DNA of 64,000 nucleotides from Rhodobacteraceae bacterium UBA6213 (GCA_002421605.1 DISJ01000016.1:103036-167035), one strand, 5' to 3'; counted from the stretch's first letter, positions 49,456 to 58,352 are shown. Notes: a model not told the origin generated them from the letters alone. Translations and numbers: made by a program.

Positions 49456-50781
49456 TCAGAGTCCCAGAACCTTGTTTGGAAGCCAAAGTGCAATCTGGGG
49501 AAACAGGCCGACGACAATGAGCGTTACAAGCATGATCCCGACGAAAGGCAATACCGAGCGGTAGATAACCGCCAAAGTATAGTCGCGTGGTGCCATGGCG
49601 CGCATCAAGAACAGATTATAGCCGAAAGGCGGTGTCAGGTAAGCAATCTGGCACGTGATCGTATAGAGGATACCATACCAGACAAGGTCAAAGCCAAGCT
49701 GGCGCGCCAGGCCGACGTAAATCGGCGCGACAATCACCAGCATCGCAGTATCGTCAAGGAACATCCCCATCACGAGGAAGGAAAGCTGCATCAGCACCAG
49801 CACCTGCCAGGCCGAAAGCCCAAGATCGCGCAGAAAAAAATCTTCGATCGCACGGCCCGCGCCAAGCCCGTCAAAGACCGCGCCAAACGACATCGCGGCC
49901 ATGATGATGAGCATGAACATCACGGTGATCGCCAATGTGCTGCGGGTCGCGGTTTCGAACACTTTCCAAGAAAAACGCCGCTTGATAACGGCTGCCATTA
50001 CCGAAGTAACGGCGCCGATCACGCTTGCCTCGGTCAGGCTGGCCCAGCCTTTGATGAAGGGCACCATCATCGCGGCAAAAATCAATACCGGCAGCAGCCC
50101 TGCACGCAGCAACAACAACCGTTCCGTCCAGGAGATCTCGGCGCGTTCCTCGGGCGTCATGCGGGGGGCGAGCGCGGGGTTGAGCCACGCCCGGAACACC
50201 ACATAGATCATGAACATCGCCGCCATCAGCAGCCCCGGCATGATGCCTGCCAGCCACAACTGGTTCACTGGCGCCCGCGCGATCAGCGAAAACAGCACCA
50301 TCACCACTGAGGGTGGTATCAGGATGCCAAGGCTCGATCCCGCCTGAATGACGCCTGATATCAATTGTTTGTCATAACCGCGTCGCGCAAGTTCCGGTAG
50401 CGCGATGGTGGCGCCGATCGCCATGCCGGCAACCGAAAGCCCGTTCATCACCGAAATCATCACCATCAGCAAAATCGTGCCAATCGCCAGCCCACCGGGC
50501 AGCGGCCCGAACCAGACGTGGAACATTTTGTATAGGTCTTCGGCCAGCCGGCTTTCGCTCATCACATAGCCCATGAAAACGAACATCGGCAGCGTCAGCA
50601 GCGGTGTCCATTTCATCAGCTTCATGATCGAGCTAAAACCCATGTCGCTGCCGCCGGTGCCCCAGAGCGAAATTGCCGCGACTACCGCGACAAAACCGAT
50701 AGCGCCGAACACCCGCTGCCCGGTGATCATCATCAGCAGCATGGTCGAAAACATCAGCGTGGCGATCCATTCATAGGGCAT
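49456..50781 (-). CDS. TRAP transporter large permease (DctM)
   Basis: 441 residues with about 12 to 13 membrane helices, as in DctM proteins of the Na+-driven TRAP family. It starts within the dctQ stop (TGATG, 1-base overlap). It pairs with DctQ in the membrane and DctP in the periplasm. Confidence 0.94.
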   Translation of the reverse strand: MPYEWIATLMFSTMLLMMITGQRVFGAIGFVAVVAAISLWGTGGSDMGFSSIMKLMKWTPLLTLPMFVFMGYVMSESRLAEDLYKMFHVWFGPLPGGLAIGTILLMVMISVMNGLSVAGMAIGATIALPELARRGYDKQLISGVIQAGSSLGILIPPSVVMVLFSLIARAPVNQLWLAGIMPGLLMAAMFMIYVVFRAWLNPALAPRMTPEERAEISWTERLLLLRAGLLPVLIFAAMMVPFIKGWASLTEASVIGAVTSVMAAVIKRRFSWKVFETATRSTLAITVMFMLIIMAAMSFGAVFDGLGAGRAIEDFFLRDLGLSAWQVLVLMQLSFLVMGMFLDDTAMLVIVAPIYVGLARQLGFDLVWYGILYTITCQIAYLTPPFGYNLFLMRAMAPRDYTLAVIYRSVLPFVGIMLVTLIVVGLFPQIALWLPNKVLGL

Positions 50782-51287
50782 CAGATTTCTTCCCCACGTA
50801 GAATCGCGATATCACGGAACAGGTGCACCATCGCCTGCAAGATCATCAACACGAAGCTCAGGCAAATCACGACCTTGACGGGCCAAAGCACCGGGCGCCA
50901 AGCGGTCGGGTTACGCTCGCCTGTATCGAAGGAGTAAATCGTGCTGTCCACCGCGCCGTAAAGCATGACGCATAGGTAAAAAAGCAGCGCGAATACCGTG
51001 AATGCGTCCCAAAGCGCCTGTGTGCGCGGGCGCAGGCGGGAATACAGCAGGTCCATGCGCACGTTGGTGCCTAGCTGAAACGTGTAGGGCGCGCCCAGAA
51101 GATAGTAGGCGACCAGGGTGAACTGCGCCATCTCAAGCGTCCAAAGCGAGGGCACACGGACGAATTTGGTGATCGACGACCAAAGCAAGATGCCCATGAT
51201 TACGAACAGTAGATACATGGCAAAGCGCCCGACGCGGTAGTTGAGCGCCTCAACCCAGCGCACATAGGACTTGATCCACCCTGGCAT
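50781..51287 (-). CDS. TRAP transporter small permease (DctQ)
   Basis: 168 residues with four membrane helices, the size and topology of DctQ. Its ATG follows directly after the stop of the N-formylglutamate-amidohydrolase-like gene, with no gap, and its stop overlaps dctM. All four genes form one unit. Confidence 0.9.
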   Translation of the reverse strand: MPGWIKSYVRWVEALNYRVGRFAMYLLFVIMGILLWSSITKFVRVPSLWTLEMAQFTLVAYYLLGAPYTFQLGTNVRMDLLYSRLRPRTQALWDAFTVFALLFYLCVMLYGAVDSTIYSFDTGERNPTAWRPVLWPVKVVICLSFVLMILQAMVHLFRDIAILRGEEI

Positions 51288-52064
51288 TCAGCCCTCGCTT
51301 TCTGCGGCGGCGATGGCCGCGGTTAGGCTGGGGGCAAGCCGTGCGGCCATCGCCTCTTGTGCATCCGCGCTGGCGATCAGGTCGTTGCGCAGTTCCAGCA
51401 TGACACTGAGAAACCCCATCGGCGTGGCGTGCAGCGCCAAGGTATGGGTTACCTCATCGACGGCCGAGTAGGGTTCGTTCAGGCGCGCGTCGAGCCCGGC
51501 GGGCGCGTATGCCAGCACAGCTTGCGCCAGCCTTGGGTCGGCATCGTGGATGATGCCAAATTCGACCATACGTGGGCGGCCATGCCAGACCGGCGTGAAG
51601 GAATGCACCGTTATCAGCACCGGCAGCGGCCCAGTGGCCGCGCGGCGGGCAAGCAAAGCGCGCAGCTCGGCATGAAATGGCACATAGACCGCTTCGGTGC
51701 GCGCGCGCCGCGCCTCGCCATCTAGCCCTGCGTTGCCCGGCACCTCAAAGACTTCGCTTTGGGCCGCCATCGCGCCACGCGACTGTGGCGGGCGGTTCAG
51801 ATCATAGATAAGCCGCGAAACATTGGCGTGCACCAAAGGCGCATCGAGCTGTTTTGCCAACGCCTGCGCCAACCCCAGCGCGCCGGGGTCCCAAGCGATA
51901 TGGGCGCGCGCCGCCTCGGCGCTAAGCCCAAGGCGGCCCCAAGGCGCGGGGAATCCGTTCGAGGCATGTTCGCAGCAAATCACAACGCGCCCCGAACCTT
52001 CGGGATTCGTCACCGTCACTACGGGGTGCGCAGGTTGTGTCAATCGTTCCGGGCGGGCCGTCAT
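51288..52064 (-). CDS. N-formylglutamate amidohydrolase family protein
   Basis: 258 residues from ATG 52064; a longer in-frame reading extends across the divergent promoter region and is rejected. Family features are RVVICCEHASN near residue 25, DLNRPP, a HSFTP.. segment and LMLELRNDL near the C terminus. Members hydrolyse N-formylglutamate in histidine breakdown, but no hut gene is present, so here it may cleave an N-acyl or gamma-glutamyl intermediate of the adjacent catabolic genes. It is first in the operon with the TRAP transporter. Confidence 0.85.
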   Translation of the reverse strand: MTARPERLTQPAHPVVTVTNPEGSGRVVICCEHASNGFPAPWGRLGLSAEAARAHIAWDPGALGLAQALAKQLDAPLVHANVSRLIYDLNRPPQSRGAMAAQSEVFEVPGNAGLDGEARRARTEAVYVPFHAELRALLARRAATGPLPVLITVHSFTPVWHGRPRMVEFGIIHDADPRLAQAVLAYAPAGLDARLNEPYSAVDEVTHTLALHATPMGFLSVMLELRNDLIASADAQEAMAARLAPSLTAAIAAAESEG

Positions 52065-52138
52065 ACTATTCGCGTCTCTGCTTTGGTTTGCCCGAAGCTC
52101 CACTGTGCGGGGGGATTCTGTCAAGATCATTCCATTCC

Positions 52139-52160
52139 ACAATTTCCTGTTACAAATTGT
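52139..52160. promoter_or_regulatory. Inverted repeat in RpiR divergent promoter region
   Basis: ACAATTT and AAATTGT form a perfect 7-bp inverted repeat with an 8-base spacer in the 117-base region between the divergent amidohydrolase and rpiR-type genes. It is a candidate operator for the RpiR protein. Confidence 0.5.
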
Positions 52161-52181
52161 CCAAAGCGACTCAACGCATGG

Positions 52182-53063
52182 GTGCACGATTTGGTGGCAG
52201 TTTATAAAACGATCGAAGAACGCCTGCGCAGCGAGTTCGAAACGCTGACCCGGGCTGAACGACAGTTGGCCAGCCACCTGCTGCGCCATTACCCTGTTGC
52301 GGCGCTGGGCTCGATCACTGCGTTGGCGCGATCAGCAGAAGTTTCGGGCCAAACCGTCATGCGGCTGGTGCAAAAACTTGGCTTTACCGGTTATACCGAC
52401 TTTCAGGCTGGTATCCGGCGCGAGGTGGAAGAGCGGCTGATCTCGCCGCTTGCCAAGCACGACCGCTGGGCGGGCGGGGTGCCGGACACGCACATTCTGA
52501 ACCGATTCGCAGATGCGGTGCTGGGCAACCTGCACGCGACGCTGGCGCAGATTGATCACGCCGAGTTTGACGCGGCGGCAGCGTTGCTGGCGGACCCGGC
52601 GCGCAAGGTCTATGCGACTGGTGGGCGGATCACCCATGCGATGGCCGATTACTTTGTGACGCACATGAAGGTCATCCGCTCGGATGTCGCGCTGATTTCG
52701 GAAATGTCCAACGCTTGGCCACCCGCGCTGATCGAGATGGTACCGGGCGATGTGCTGTTGGCCTTTGATATTCGCCGCTATGAAAACAATGTGCTGCAAC
52801 TGGTCGAAATGGCCGCCGAACAGGGTGCCGAAGTGGTGTTGATTACCGACCCTTGGGTTTCGCCCGCGGCGGCTCACGCGCGCTTTCGATTTTCGGCGCA
52901 GATCGAGGTGCCGTCGGCCTGGGATTCGACGGTGGCGATTCAGGTGCTGGTAGAAACGCTTATGGCGGCGGTGCAAAGCCTGACCTGGCAGCAGACTGAG
53001 GCCCGCATGAAGCGGCTTGAAGAACTTTATGCGCGCGCGCGGTTTTTCAGACGGGCGAAATAG
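52182..53063 (+). CDS. RpiR-family transcriptional regulator
   Basis: 293 residues if started at GTG 52182; TTG 52191 and GTG 52194 are alternatives and no clear ribosome site decides. An N-terminal HTH (about 15-85: LTRAERQLASHLL...LARSAEVSGQTVMRLVQKLGF) is followed by a SIS-type sugar-phosphate-isomerase-like domain (about 120-255). RpiR proteins answer to phosphosugars or other small ligands and often lie next to the genes they control. It is divergent from the amidohydrolase-TRAP operon and likely regulates it. Confidence 0.9.
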   Translation: MHDLVAVYKTIEERLRSEFETLTRAERQLASHLLRHYPVAALGSITALARSAEVSGQTVMRLVQKLGFTGYTDFQAGIRREVEERLISPLAKHDRWAGGVPDTHILNRFADAVLGNLHATLAQIDHAEFDAAAALLADPARKVYATGGRITHAMADYFVTHMKVIRSDVALISEMSNAWPPALIEMVPGDVLLAFDIRRYENNVLQLVEMAAEQGAEVVLITDPWVSPAAAHARFRFSAQIEVPSAWDSTVAIQVLVETLMAAVQSLTWQQTEARMKRLEELYARARFFRRAK

Positions 53064-53069
53064 CAGGTT

Positions 53070-54209
53070 TCAGCGCAGTTTCAGCCGCGCGAGGCCGGGC
53101 AGTATCAGCGCCATCATCAGTGCCACTGCGACGAAGGACCAGCGCAGGCCAAGGTGCTGGGCAATCAACCCCATGCCGACGGGGCCAAGGAAAAAGCCGG
53201 TGAAGCCCAACATCCAGCTGCGTGAAATGGCGTAGGCGCGCTGTTCGGGTGCAACTGCGCGGCCCAGCAATGAGTTGGCCGAAGGCACAACCACCGCCAC
53301 ACCCAGACCGATCAGCGCCACCCCCAGCACTGCAACCGCCGGGCTTGGTGCCAGAGCCACGACCAGCGCGCCAAATACACCTACGCCCGCCGAACCTGCC
53401 ACTAGCCGCGCTTCGCCCAGCCGCGCCGCAAGAAACTGGCCCGAAAGCCTGCCTATGCCCATCGTCAGCCCCAGCATCGCCGGGCCGAACGAGCCGTCGC
53501 CACGCGGCCCGTCGAGCGTGCGCTCGATGTACAGCGCCGACCAGCTTTCAGTGGCGTTTTCCGAAACGAACGCGGCAAAAAGAATGGCGGCAGCGGGCAA
53601 GATTGCGCCCCAGGGCGAGGCGGTAGGCCCATCCGCCCTGTCGGGCGAGGGCGTCGTGCCCAAGGAACGCTCGCCCATCATGGCGGCAAGCGCGAGAAGT
53701 AAAAGGCACAACACGGGCGCCACTGTTTCGGGGCCAAGGCCCGCCTTGCGCGCTAAGCCGCAGCCAAAGGCCGATGCCCCGAAGGCAAACGAGAACAGCG
53801 CGTGATTGAGGTTCATCAGATGCAACCCCTCGCGCGCTTCACGTTCGGAAATCCGTACGTTCGAGGCGATGTCGAGCGTGGACATTGCAGCACCCATCGC
53901 CAATAGCACCAGCCCGAGTGACGCGATTCCGCCCGCCAGCAGCGGCAGAAAGGCACAAAGCGCAACCAGCACGCCGCCCACCGGCAACATCGCGCGCCCA
54001 AGCGCTTCCATCAGCCGCGGCGATACCGCCATCGCCGACATTCCGCCCACTGCCGAGAGGATCAGCGCCAGCCCCATTTCGGCATCACTGGCCCCGGCAG
54101 CAGCCTTGTAATCGGGCAAGTAGGCTGCAAAACCACCCCAAAATACCCCGACTGCAGCCAAACCCGCGCCAGATGCACGTGATGCCCGAAGTTCCGCCAG
54201 AAATGCCAT
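53070..54209 (-). CDS. MFS transporter
   Basis: 379 residues with about 11 to 12 membrane helices and a glycine-rich middle, as in small major facilitator exporters (YbjJ/Bcr type). It lies 7 bases from the end of the RpiR gene and converges with it. The substrate is unknown. A 16-base palindrome just upstream of the ATG suggests specific transcriptional control. Confidence 0.85.
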   Translation of the reverse strand: MAFLAELRASRASGAGLAAVGVFWGGFAAYLPDYKAAAGASDAEMGLALILSAVGGMSAMAVSPRLMEALGRAMLPVGGVLVALCAFLPLLAGGIASLGLVLLAMGAAMSTLDIASNVRISEREAREGLHLMNLNHALFSFAFGASAFGCGLARKAGLGPETVAPVLCLLLLALAAMMGERSLGTTPSPDRADGPTASPWGAILPAAAILFAAFVSENATESWSALYIERTLDGPRGDGSFGPAMLGLTMGIGRLSGQFLAARLGEARLVAGSAGVGVFGALVVALAPSPAVAVLGVALIGLGVAVVVPSANSLLGRAVAPEQRAYAISRSWMLGFTGFFLGPVGMGLIAQHLGLRWSFVAVALMMALILPGLARLKLR

Positions 54210-54220
54210 GAAAATCCCTT

Positions 54221-54236
54221 TTCAAAGCGCTTTGAA
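54221..54236. promoter_or_regulatory. LacI-like palindrome upstream of MFS gene
   Basis: TTCAAAGCGCTTTGAA is a perfect 16-base palindrome with a central GC flanked by AAA and TTT, in the style of LacI/GalR-family operators. It begins 12 bases upstream of the MFS start codon, where a bound repressor could block transcription. No lacI-type gene is in this window. Confidence 0.55.
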
Positions 54237-54400
54237 TGCTGACGCTCGACCTAGCACGCCGCCGCGCCGTCGGCAACGGGGGCGCGGTGTAGGGCGGTGC
54301 AAAAGAGCTTTCCTTTCCTACGCCACCACGCTATAGGGGCCGCCTTGCGGGCCTGCACCCTTGGAGGAGTCCCGCGCAACTTTTGACTATGGAGACACCA

Positions 54401-55021
54401 ATGGCCAAAGCGATCCCAGATCTGCTGGCCGTGGTACGGACGGGGTCAGGCAAGGGGGCCGCCCGTCAAGCTCGTCGTGAGGGCAACGTACCCGGCATTA
54501 TCTATGGCGACGGCAAAGAGCCGCAGCCGATTTCCTTCGAGTACAACAAGCTGCTGCAAAAACTGCGCGCAGGGCGTTTTCTTTCCACGCTGTGGAATCT
54601 CAAGCTTGAGGGGCAAGAAGATCAGCGCGTGATCTGCCGTGGCGTGCAGCGCGATCCAGTGATGGACAAGCCGCTGCACGTGGACCTGATGCGGGTGCAC
54701 CAGAATTCGCGCATCAGCCTGTTCATTCACGTGAACTTTGAAAACCACGAAGCCTCGCCCGGACTCAAGCGCGGTGGCGCGCTGACCATAGTGCGGCCAG
54801 AAGTGGAACTTGACGTGCTGGCGGGCGATATTCCGAACCATCTGACGGTTGATCTGACCGGCAAGGAAATCGGTGATGTCGTCCACATCAACGACATTGC
54901 TCTGCCCGAGGGCGCTCGCCCGACGATCAAGCGCAATTTCGTGATTGCCAATATTGGCGCGCCCTCAGGTCTGCGCTCGAGCGACAACGAGGAAACTGCC
55001 GGAGAACAAGTCGAAGACTGA
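54401..55021 (+). CDS. rplY: 50S ribosomal protein L25/CTC
   Basis: 206 residues from ATG 54401 with GGAG 6 bases upstream. It binds 5S rRNA. The N-terminal L25 domain (GKGAARQARREGNVPGIIYG) is followed by a TL5-type C-terminal domain, giving the long CTC form. It is followed by a terminator and pth, a common pairing in Proteobacteria. Confidence 0.97.
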   Translation: MAKAIPDLLAVVRTGSGKGAARQARREGNVPGIIYGDGKEPQPISFEYNKLLQKLRAGRFLSTLWNLKLEGQEDQRVICRGVQRDPVMDKPLHVDLMRVHQNSRISLFIHVNFENHEASPGLKRGGALTIVRPEVELDVLAGDIPNHLTVDLTGKEIGDVVHINDIALPEGARPTIKRNFVIANIGAPSGLRSSDNEETAGEQVED

Positions 55022-55049
55022 TCTTCTGACGGCAACTCAAGGCAAATGG

Positions 55050-55082
55050 AGCGCGGCGGGGGCAACTCTTGCCGCGCTTTTC
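55050..55082 (+). terminator. Terminator of rplY
   Basis: An 8-bp stem AGCGCGGC / GCCGCGCT with a 13-base loop is followed by TTTTC. It begins 28 bases after the rplY stop. Confidence 0.75.
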
Positions 55083-55147
55083 ATTGGGCCCACCCCGTTG
55101 CATGGCACGCGCACGGGCCCTAGTCTGGGCGCGATCTAGGAGGCGGT

Positions 55148-55867
55148 ATGAAGCTCTTTGTGGGCCTGGGTAATCCGGGGGCATCTTACGCGGGCAACCG
55201 CCATAACATCGGCTTCATGGTGGTGGAGCGGATTGCGGCAGAGCATGGCTTTTCGAGCTGGCGTGCGCGGTTTCAGGGGCAGGTGGCCGAGGGCGTGTTG
55301 GGCGGTGAAAAGGTGCTGCTGTTGAAGCCTGCCACCTTCATGAACCTTTCAGGGCAATCGGTGGGCGTGGCGATGCGTTACCTCAAGCTTACACCCGCCG
55401 ACGTCACGGTGTTTCACGACGAGTTGGACCTTGCCCCCGGCAAATGCCGCGTGAAGCAGGGCGGTGGCCACGCAGGCCACAACGGCTTGCGTTCGATTCA
55501 TGCGCATATTGGTGAAGGCTATGGGCGGGTGCGGCTGGGAATTGGCCACCCCGGCCACAAGGACCGCGTTGCAGACTACGTGCTCGCCGACTTTGCAAAG
55601 GCAGACTCAGGCTGGCGCGAGGATTTGCTGACCGGCATCGCCGAAGGCGCGCCCGCACTGGCACGTGGCGACGGCGCGGGGTTCTTGAACACGGTTGCAC
55701 TGCGCATGGCGCCGTCGCGTCCGCCAAAACCGCCGCGCCCGCCAAAACCTGTCGATGCCGCCGACGTAGCCGCCCCGCCAGCCGACCCTGCTGCGGCCGC
55801 CCCACCAACGGCTGAAGCCGCGCCGAAAGGCGCGTTAGAGCGGTTACTGGAACGTTTTCGGCACTGA
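55148..55867 (+). CDS. pth: Peptidyl-tRNA hydrolase with C-terminal extension
   Basis: 239 residues. The core (about 1-185) has the catalytic histidine in RHNIGF (H20-region), NLSGQSV, and HDELDLAPG with GHNGLRS. It recycles peptidyl-tRNAs released from stalled ribosomes. The last 50 residues form a proline/alanine-rich linker (RPPKPPRPPKP) ending in a short amphipathic helix GALERLLERF, absent from E. coli Pth. The ATG follows AGGAGG directly. Confidence 0.96.
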   Translation: MKLFVGLGNPGASYAGNRHNIGFMVVERIAAEHGFSSWRARFQGQVAEGVLGGEKVLLLKPATFMNLSGQSVGVAMRYLKLTPADVTVFHDELDLAPGKCRVKQGGGHAGHNGLRSIHAHIGEGYGRVRLGIGHPGHKDRVADYVLADFAKADSGWREDLLTGIAEGAPALARGDGAGFLNTVALRMAPSRPPKPPRPPKPVDAADVAAPPADPAAAAPPTAEAAPKGALERLLERFRH

Positions 55868-55964
55868 TTGGCCCGCGGACCCCTAGTAGTATTTTCAGCA
55901 ACGACGCCGCAGGCAGTTGCCGTGCGGCGGCCGCCGTGCTTCCCTTGCGGCGGGAGGATCGCTC

Positions 55965-57122
55965 ATGCGCATCTTGAAAATGGCTTTCCGTTTGCTGCTT
56001 TTGGTCGCTCTGGTGGCGGGTGGGCTTGCGCTGTGGAAGCGCGAAGAAATTACACGGCTGTTGGCGGTAAACAGCCTGTTCGCGCCCGACAACATCGTGG
56101 CAAATTTTTCGGGCATGGACCGGTTGTTTCTAAGCCGCCCGCTCGATATCGGCTCGAAGCCCGCTTCGGCGCTGCCCGAGGGCGTGGCGGCAGAGCTACC
56201 GCCAGAGGTTGCGTCTTGGGTCGAGGCGCGTTGGGTGACCGGGCTGGTGGTGCTCAAGGACGGGCAACTGGTGCACGAAAGCTATTATCGCGGCACGCGC
56301 CCTGACGATCTGCGCATTAGCTGGTCGGTGGCGAAAAGCTTTTTGTCAGTGCTGTTTGGCATTTTGCATGCCGAGGGCATGGTGCCGGATCTTGATGCAG
56401 GGGTGATTGATTTTGCACCCGCGCTTAAGGGGTCGGCCTATGACGGCGCTTCGGTGCGAGATATTCTCACTATGTCGTCCGGCGTCGCGTTCAACGAAGA
56501 TTATCTGGACTTCAACTCTGACATCAACCGCATGGGGCGGGTGCTGGCGCTTGGCGGCTCGATGAACGGATTTGCCGCGGGGCTGAAGGCGCGGGCAACC
56601 GAGTCGGGCACGCGCTGGCACTATGTCTCGATCGACACGCATGTGCTGGGCATGGTGATTGCGGGTGCGACAGGGAGCGATCCGGCAGATTTGCTGGCAG
56701 AGCGGCTATTGGAGCCGTTGGGGCTGGAGCGGGCGCCCTACTATGTGACGGATGGCGATGGCGTGGCTTTCGTGCTGGGCGGGCTTAACCTGACCACGCG
56801 CGACTATGCGCGCTTTGGCCAGTTGTTCGCGCAGGGCGGGCGTTGGGGCGACGTACAACTGGTGCCTGCCGATTGGGTCGCGGCCTCGACATCGCTAATG
56901 GCGCCCGCGGGCGCGCCCTATGGCTATCAGTGGTGGGTGCCTGTCGATACTGCCGCGCATGGCGGCGACTTTTTCGCGCGCGGCATCTACGGGCAATACA
57001 TCTACGTCAATCCTGCGCGCGGCGTGGTCGTGGCGGTCAACGCCGCAGATACGCATTTTGAAGACCCCGGCGTTGACGAAGGCAACCTTGCCGTTTTGCG
57101 AGCGATTGCCGAGGAGCTTTGA
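55965..57122 (+). CDS. Serine hydrolase, beta-lactamase class C type
   Basis: 385 residues from ATG 55965, 8 bases after GGGAGG. One N-terminal membrane helix anchors a periplasmic domain with the SxxK nucleophile motif in SWSVAKS (near residue 125), HYVSID in the tyrosine/serine position and HGGDFFARG near the C terminus. This fits the large AmpC/EstB-like family (esterases, penicillin-binding-like proteins); a true beta-lactamase cannot be claimed. It precedes the DUF2237 gene by one base. Confidence 0.88.
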   Translation: MRILKMAFRLLLLVALVAGGLALWKREEITRLLAVNSLFAPDNIVANFSGMDRLFLSRPLDIGSKPASALPEGVAAELPPEVASWVEARWVTGLVVLKDGQLVHESYYRGTRPDDLRISWSVAKSFLSVLFGILHAEGMVPDLDAGVIDFAPALKGSAYDGASVRDILTMSSGVAFNEDYLDFNSDINRMGRVLALGGSMNGFAAGLKARATESGTRWHYVSIDTHVLGMVIAGATGSDPADLLAERLLEPLGLERAPYYVTDGDGVAFVLGGLNLTTRDYARFGQLFAQGGRWGDVQLVPADWVAASTSLMAPAGAPYGYQWWVPVDTAAHGGDFFARGIYGQYIYVNPARGVVVAVNAADTHFEDPGVDEGNLAVLRAIAEEL

Positions 57123-57123
57123 G

Positions 57124-57495
57124 ATGCAGAAGCTCCCTGCGATCAATGTGCTGGGTGGCGTGCTCGAGCCATGTTCCATGGCACCGCGCACCGGGTTTTT
57201 CCGCGATGGGGCCTGTAACACCTGTTTTGAAGACGCAGGCAGCCACACCGTTTGCGCGGTAATGACGGCCGAGTTTCTGGCGTTTTCGGCCTATGTCGGA
57301 AATGACCTGAGCACCCCGCAACCAGATCTAGGGTTTCACGGGTTAAAGCCCGGTGACGCGTGGTGCTTGTGTGCGGGGCGGTTTTTACAGGCATGGGACG
57401 AGGGCTGTGCGCCGAATGTGCGGCTGGCCGCCACGCATGAACGCGCGCTTGAAATCGTACCACTTGCGGTATTGCAAAACTGTGCCGAGGGCTAA
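57124..57495 (+). CDS. DUF2237 family protein
   Basis: 123 residues. Conserved family elements are NVLGGVLEPCS, TGFFRDG.C.T, GSHTVCA.MT..FL.FS, GNDLSTP.P..GF.GL and WCLCA..W..A...G.AP.V.L..TH..AL. Six cysteines are spread through the short protein. The function is not established; it is translationally next to the serine hydrolase. Confidence 0.88.
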   Translation: MQKLPAINVLGGVLEPCSMAPRTGFFRDGACNTCFEDAGSHTVCAVMTAEFLAFSAYVGNDLSTPQPDLGFHGLKPGDAWCLCAGRFLQAWDEGCAPNVRLAATHERALEIVPLAVLQNCAEG

Positions 57496-57500
57496 ACTGC

Positions 57501-57839
57501 CTACTGGCAGCGTTCGTACACGTTCGCCCAGCCCGGACTGACCACCACGAGGCCGTCAGTGAAAGAAGGCATAATCAGCATGCGCTCTTTCCAAGTTTCG
57601 CCTTCACCAGCACAGCTTGCGTCATAGATCAGGGCACCATCGAAGCCTGCCAACGGGGTCGGGCCAGACAGGCGGCAGGCGCTTTCGTAAAATGTGATGG
57701 TGGCGCCCGCGAGGGTCATGGCGCCGTCCTGCGGCATCCGGCAATCATCGATTGCATAGGAGCCATCAAACCCCTGCGCTACAAGCAGTGTTGGTGCTAA
57801 GGCTGCAAGGCAAGCTGCCATCAAGTCCGATTTGCGCAC
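57501..57839 (-). CDS. Small secreted hypothetical protein
   Basis: 112 residues with a signal peptide to about residue 21 and four cysteines in the mature part, which could form two disulfides. No domain recognised. It converges with the DUF2237 gene 5 bases away and stands alone downstream of irr. Confidence 0.6.
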   Translation of the reverse strand: MRKSDLMAACLAALAPTLLVAQGFDGSYAIDDCRMPQDGAMTLAGATITFYESACRLSGPTPLAGFDGALIYDASCAGEGETWKERMLIMPSFTDGLVVVSPGWANVYERCQ

Positions 57840-57932
57840 TTTGTCCCCCAGTATTGAACAACTTCAGCCGCCCCCGCACAGTCTAGCGTTGGGTCAAGGC
57901 GCGCAGAGATGGGGCGGAATGTCGCGCCGGTC

Positions 57933-58352
57933 TCAGGCGACGCGGCGCACGCGCAACACCACATCGACGCGGGTCACTTCGGTGCCCTCGGGGGCGGTGG
58001 GGAGCTGCGAAATCACCAGATCCTCGACTGGTGCATCGGTAACCAGCGAAGTTTCTTCCCAGAAGAAATGCGGATGCTCGTCCATGCGCGTATCGAAAAA
58101 CGAGCGCGTCGCATCAACGTTGATTTCTTGCATCAGGTCGGCCTTACAAAAGGCCCGCAAAGTATTGTAAACAGTGGCAAGCGAAACAGCGGCGTCAGCC
58201 TGCCGCGCTTCGGCGTAAAGCCCTTCGGCAGTGACGTGGCGGTTGTTGCCATCGCCGATCAAAAGCGTTGCCAGCGTTAGGCGTTGGCGCGTCGGACGTA
58301 GTCCCCCACGTGCCAGCCATTCCTTGCCACGCAACTCTGCTATCGACCTCAT
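57933..58352 (-). CDS. irr: Iron response regulator Irr (Fur family)
   Basis: 139 residues. The winged helix (RPTRQRLTLATLLI...AAVSLATVYNTLRAF) and the EHPHFFWEE segment in the place of Fur's metal site fit Irr, which senses heme/iron status in alphaproteobacteria. Divergent placement from fabA is a conserved Rhodobacterales arrangement. Confidence 0.9.
   Translation of the reverse strand: MRSIAELRGKEWLARGGLRPTRQRLTLATLLIGDGNNRHVTAEGLYAEARQADAAVSLATVYNTLRAFCKADLMQEINVDATRSFFDTRMDEHPHFFWEETSLVTDAPVEDLVISQLPTAPEGTEVTRVDVVLRVRRVA

Noticed and set aside
51759..52181. Upstream in-frame extension of the RpiR gene (up to 434 aa)
   Set aside because: It runs antisense to the amidohydrolase gene and has no RpiR similarity; the HTH begins just after 52182.
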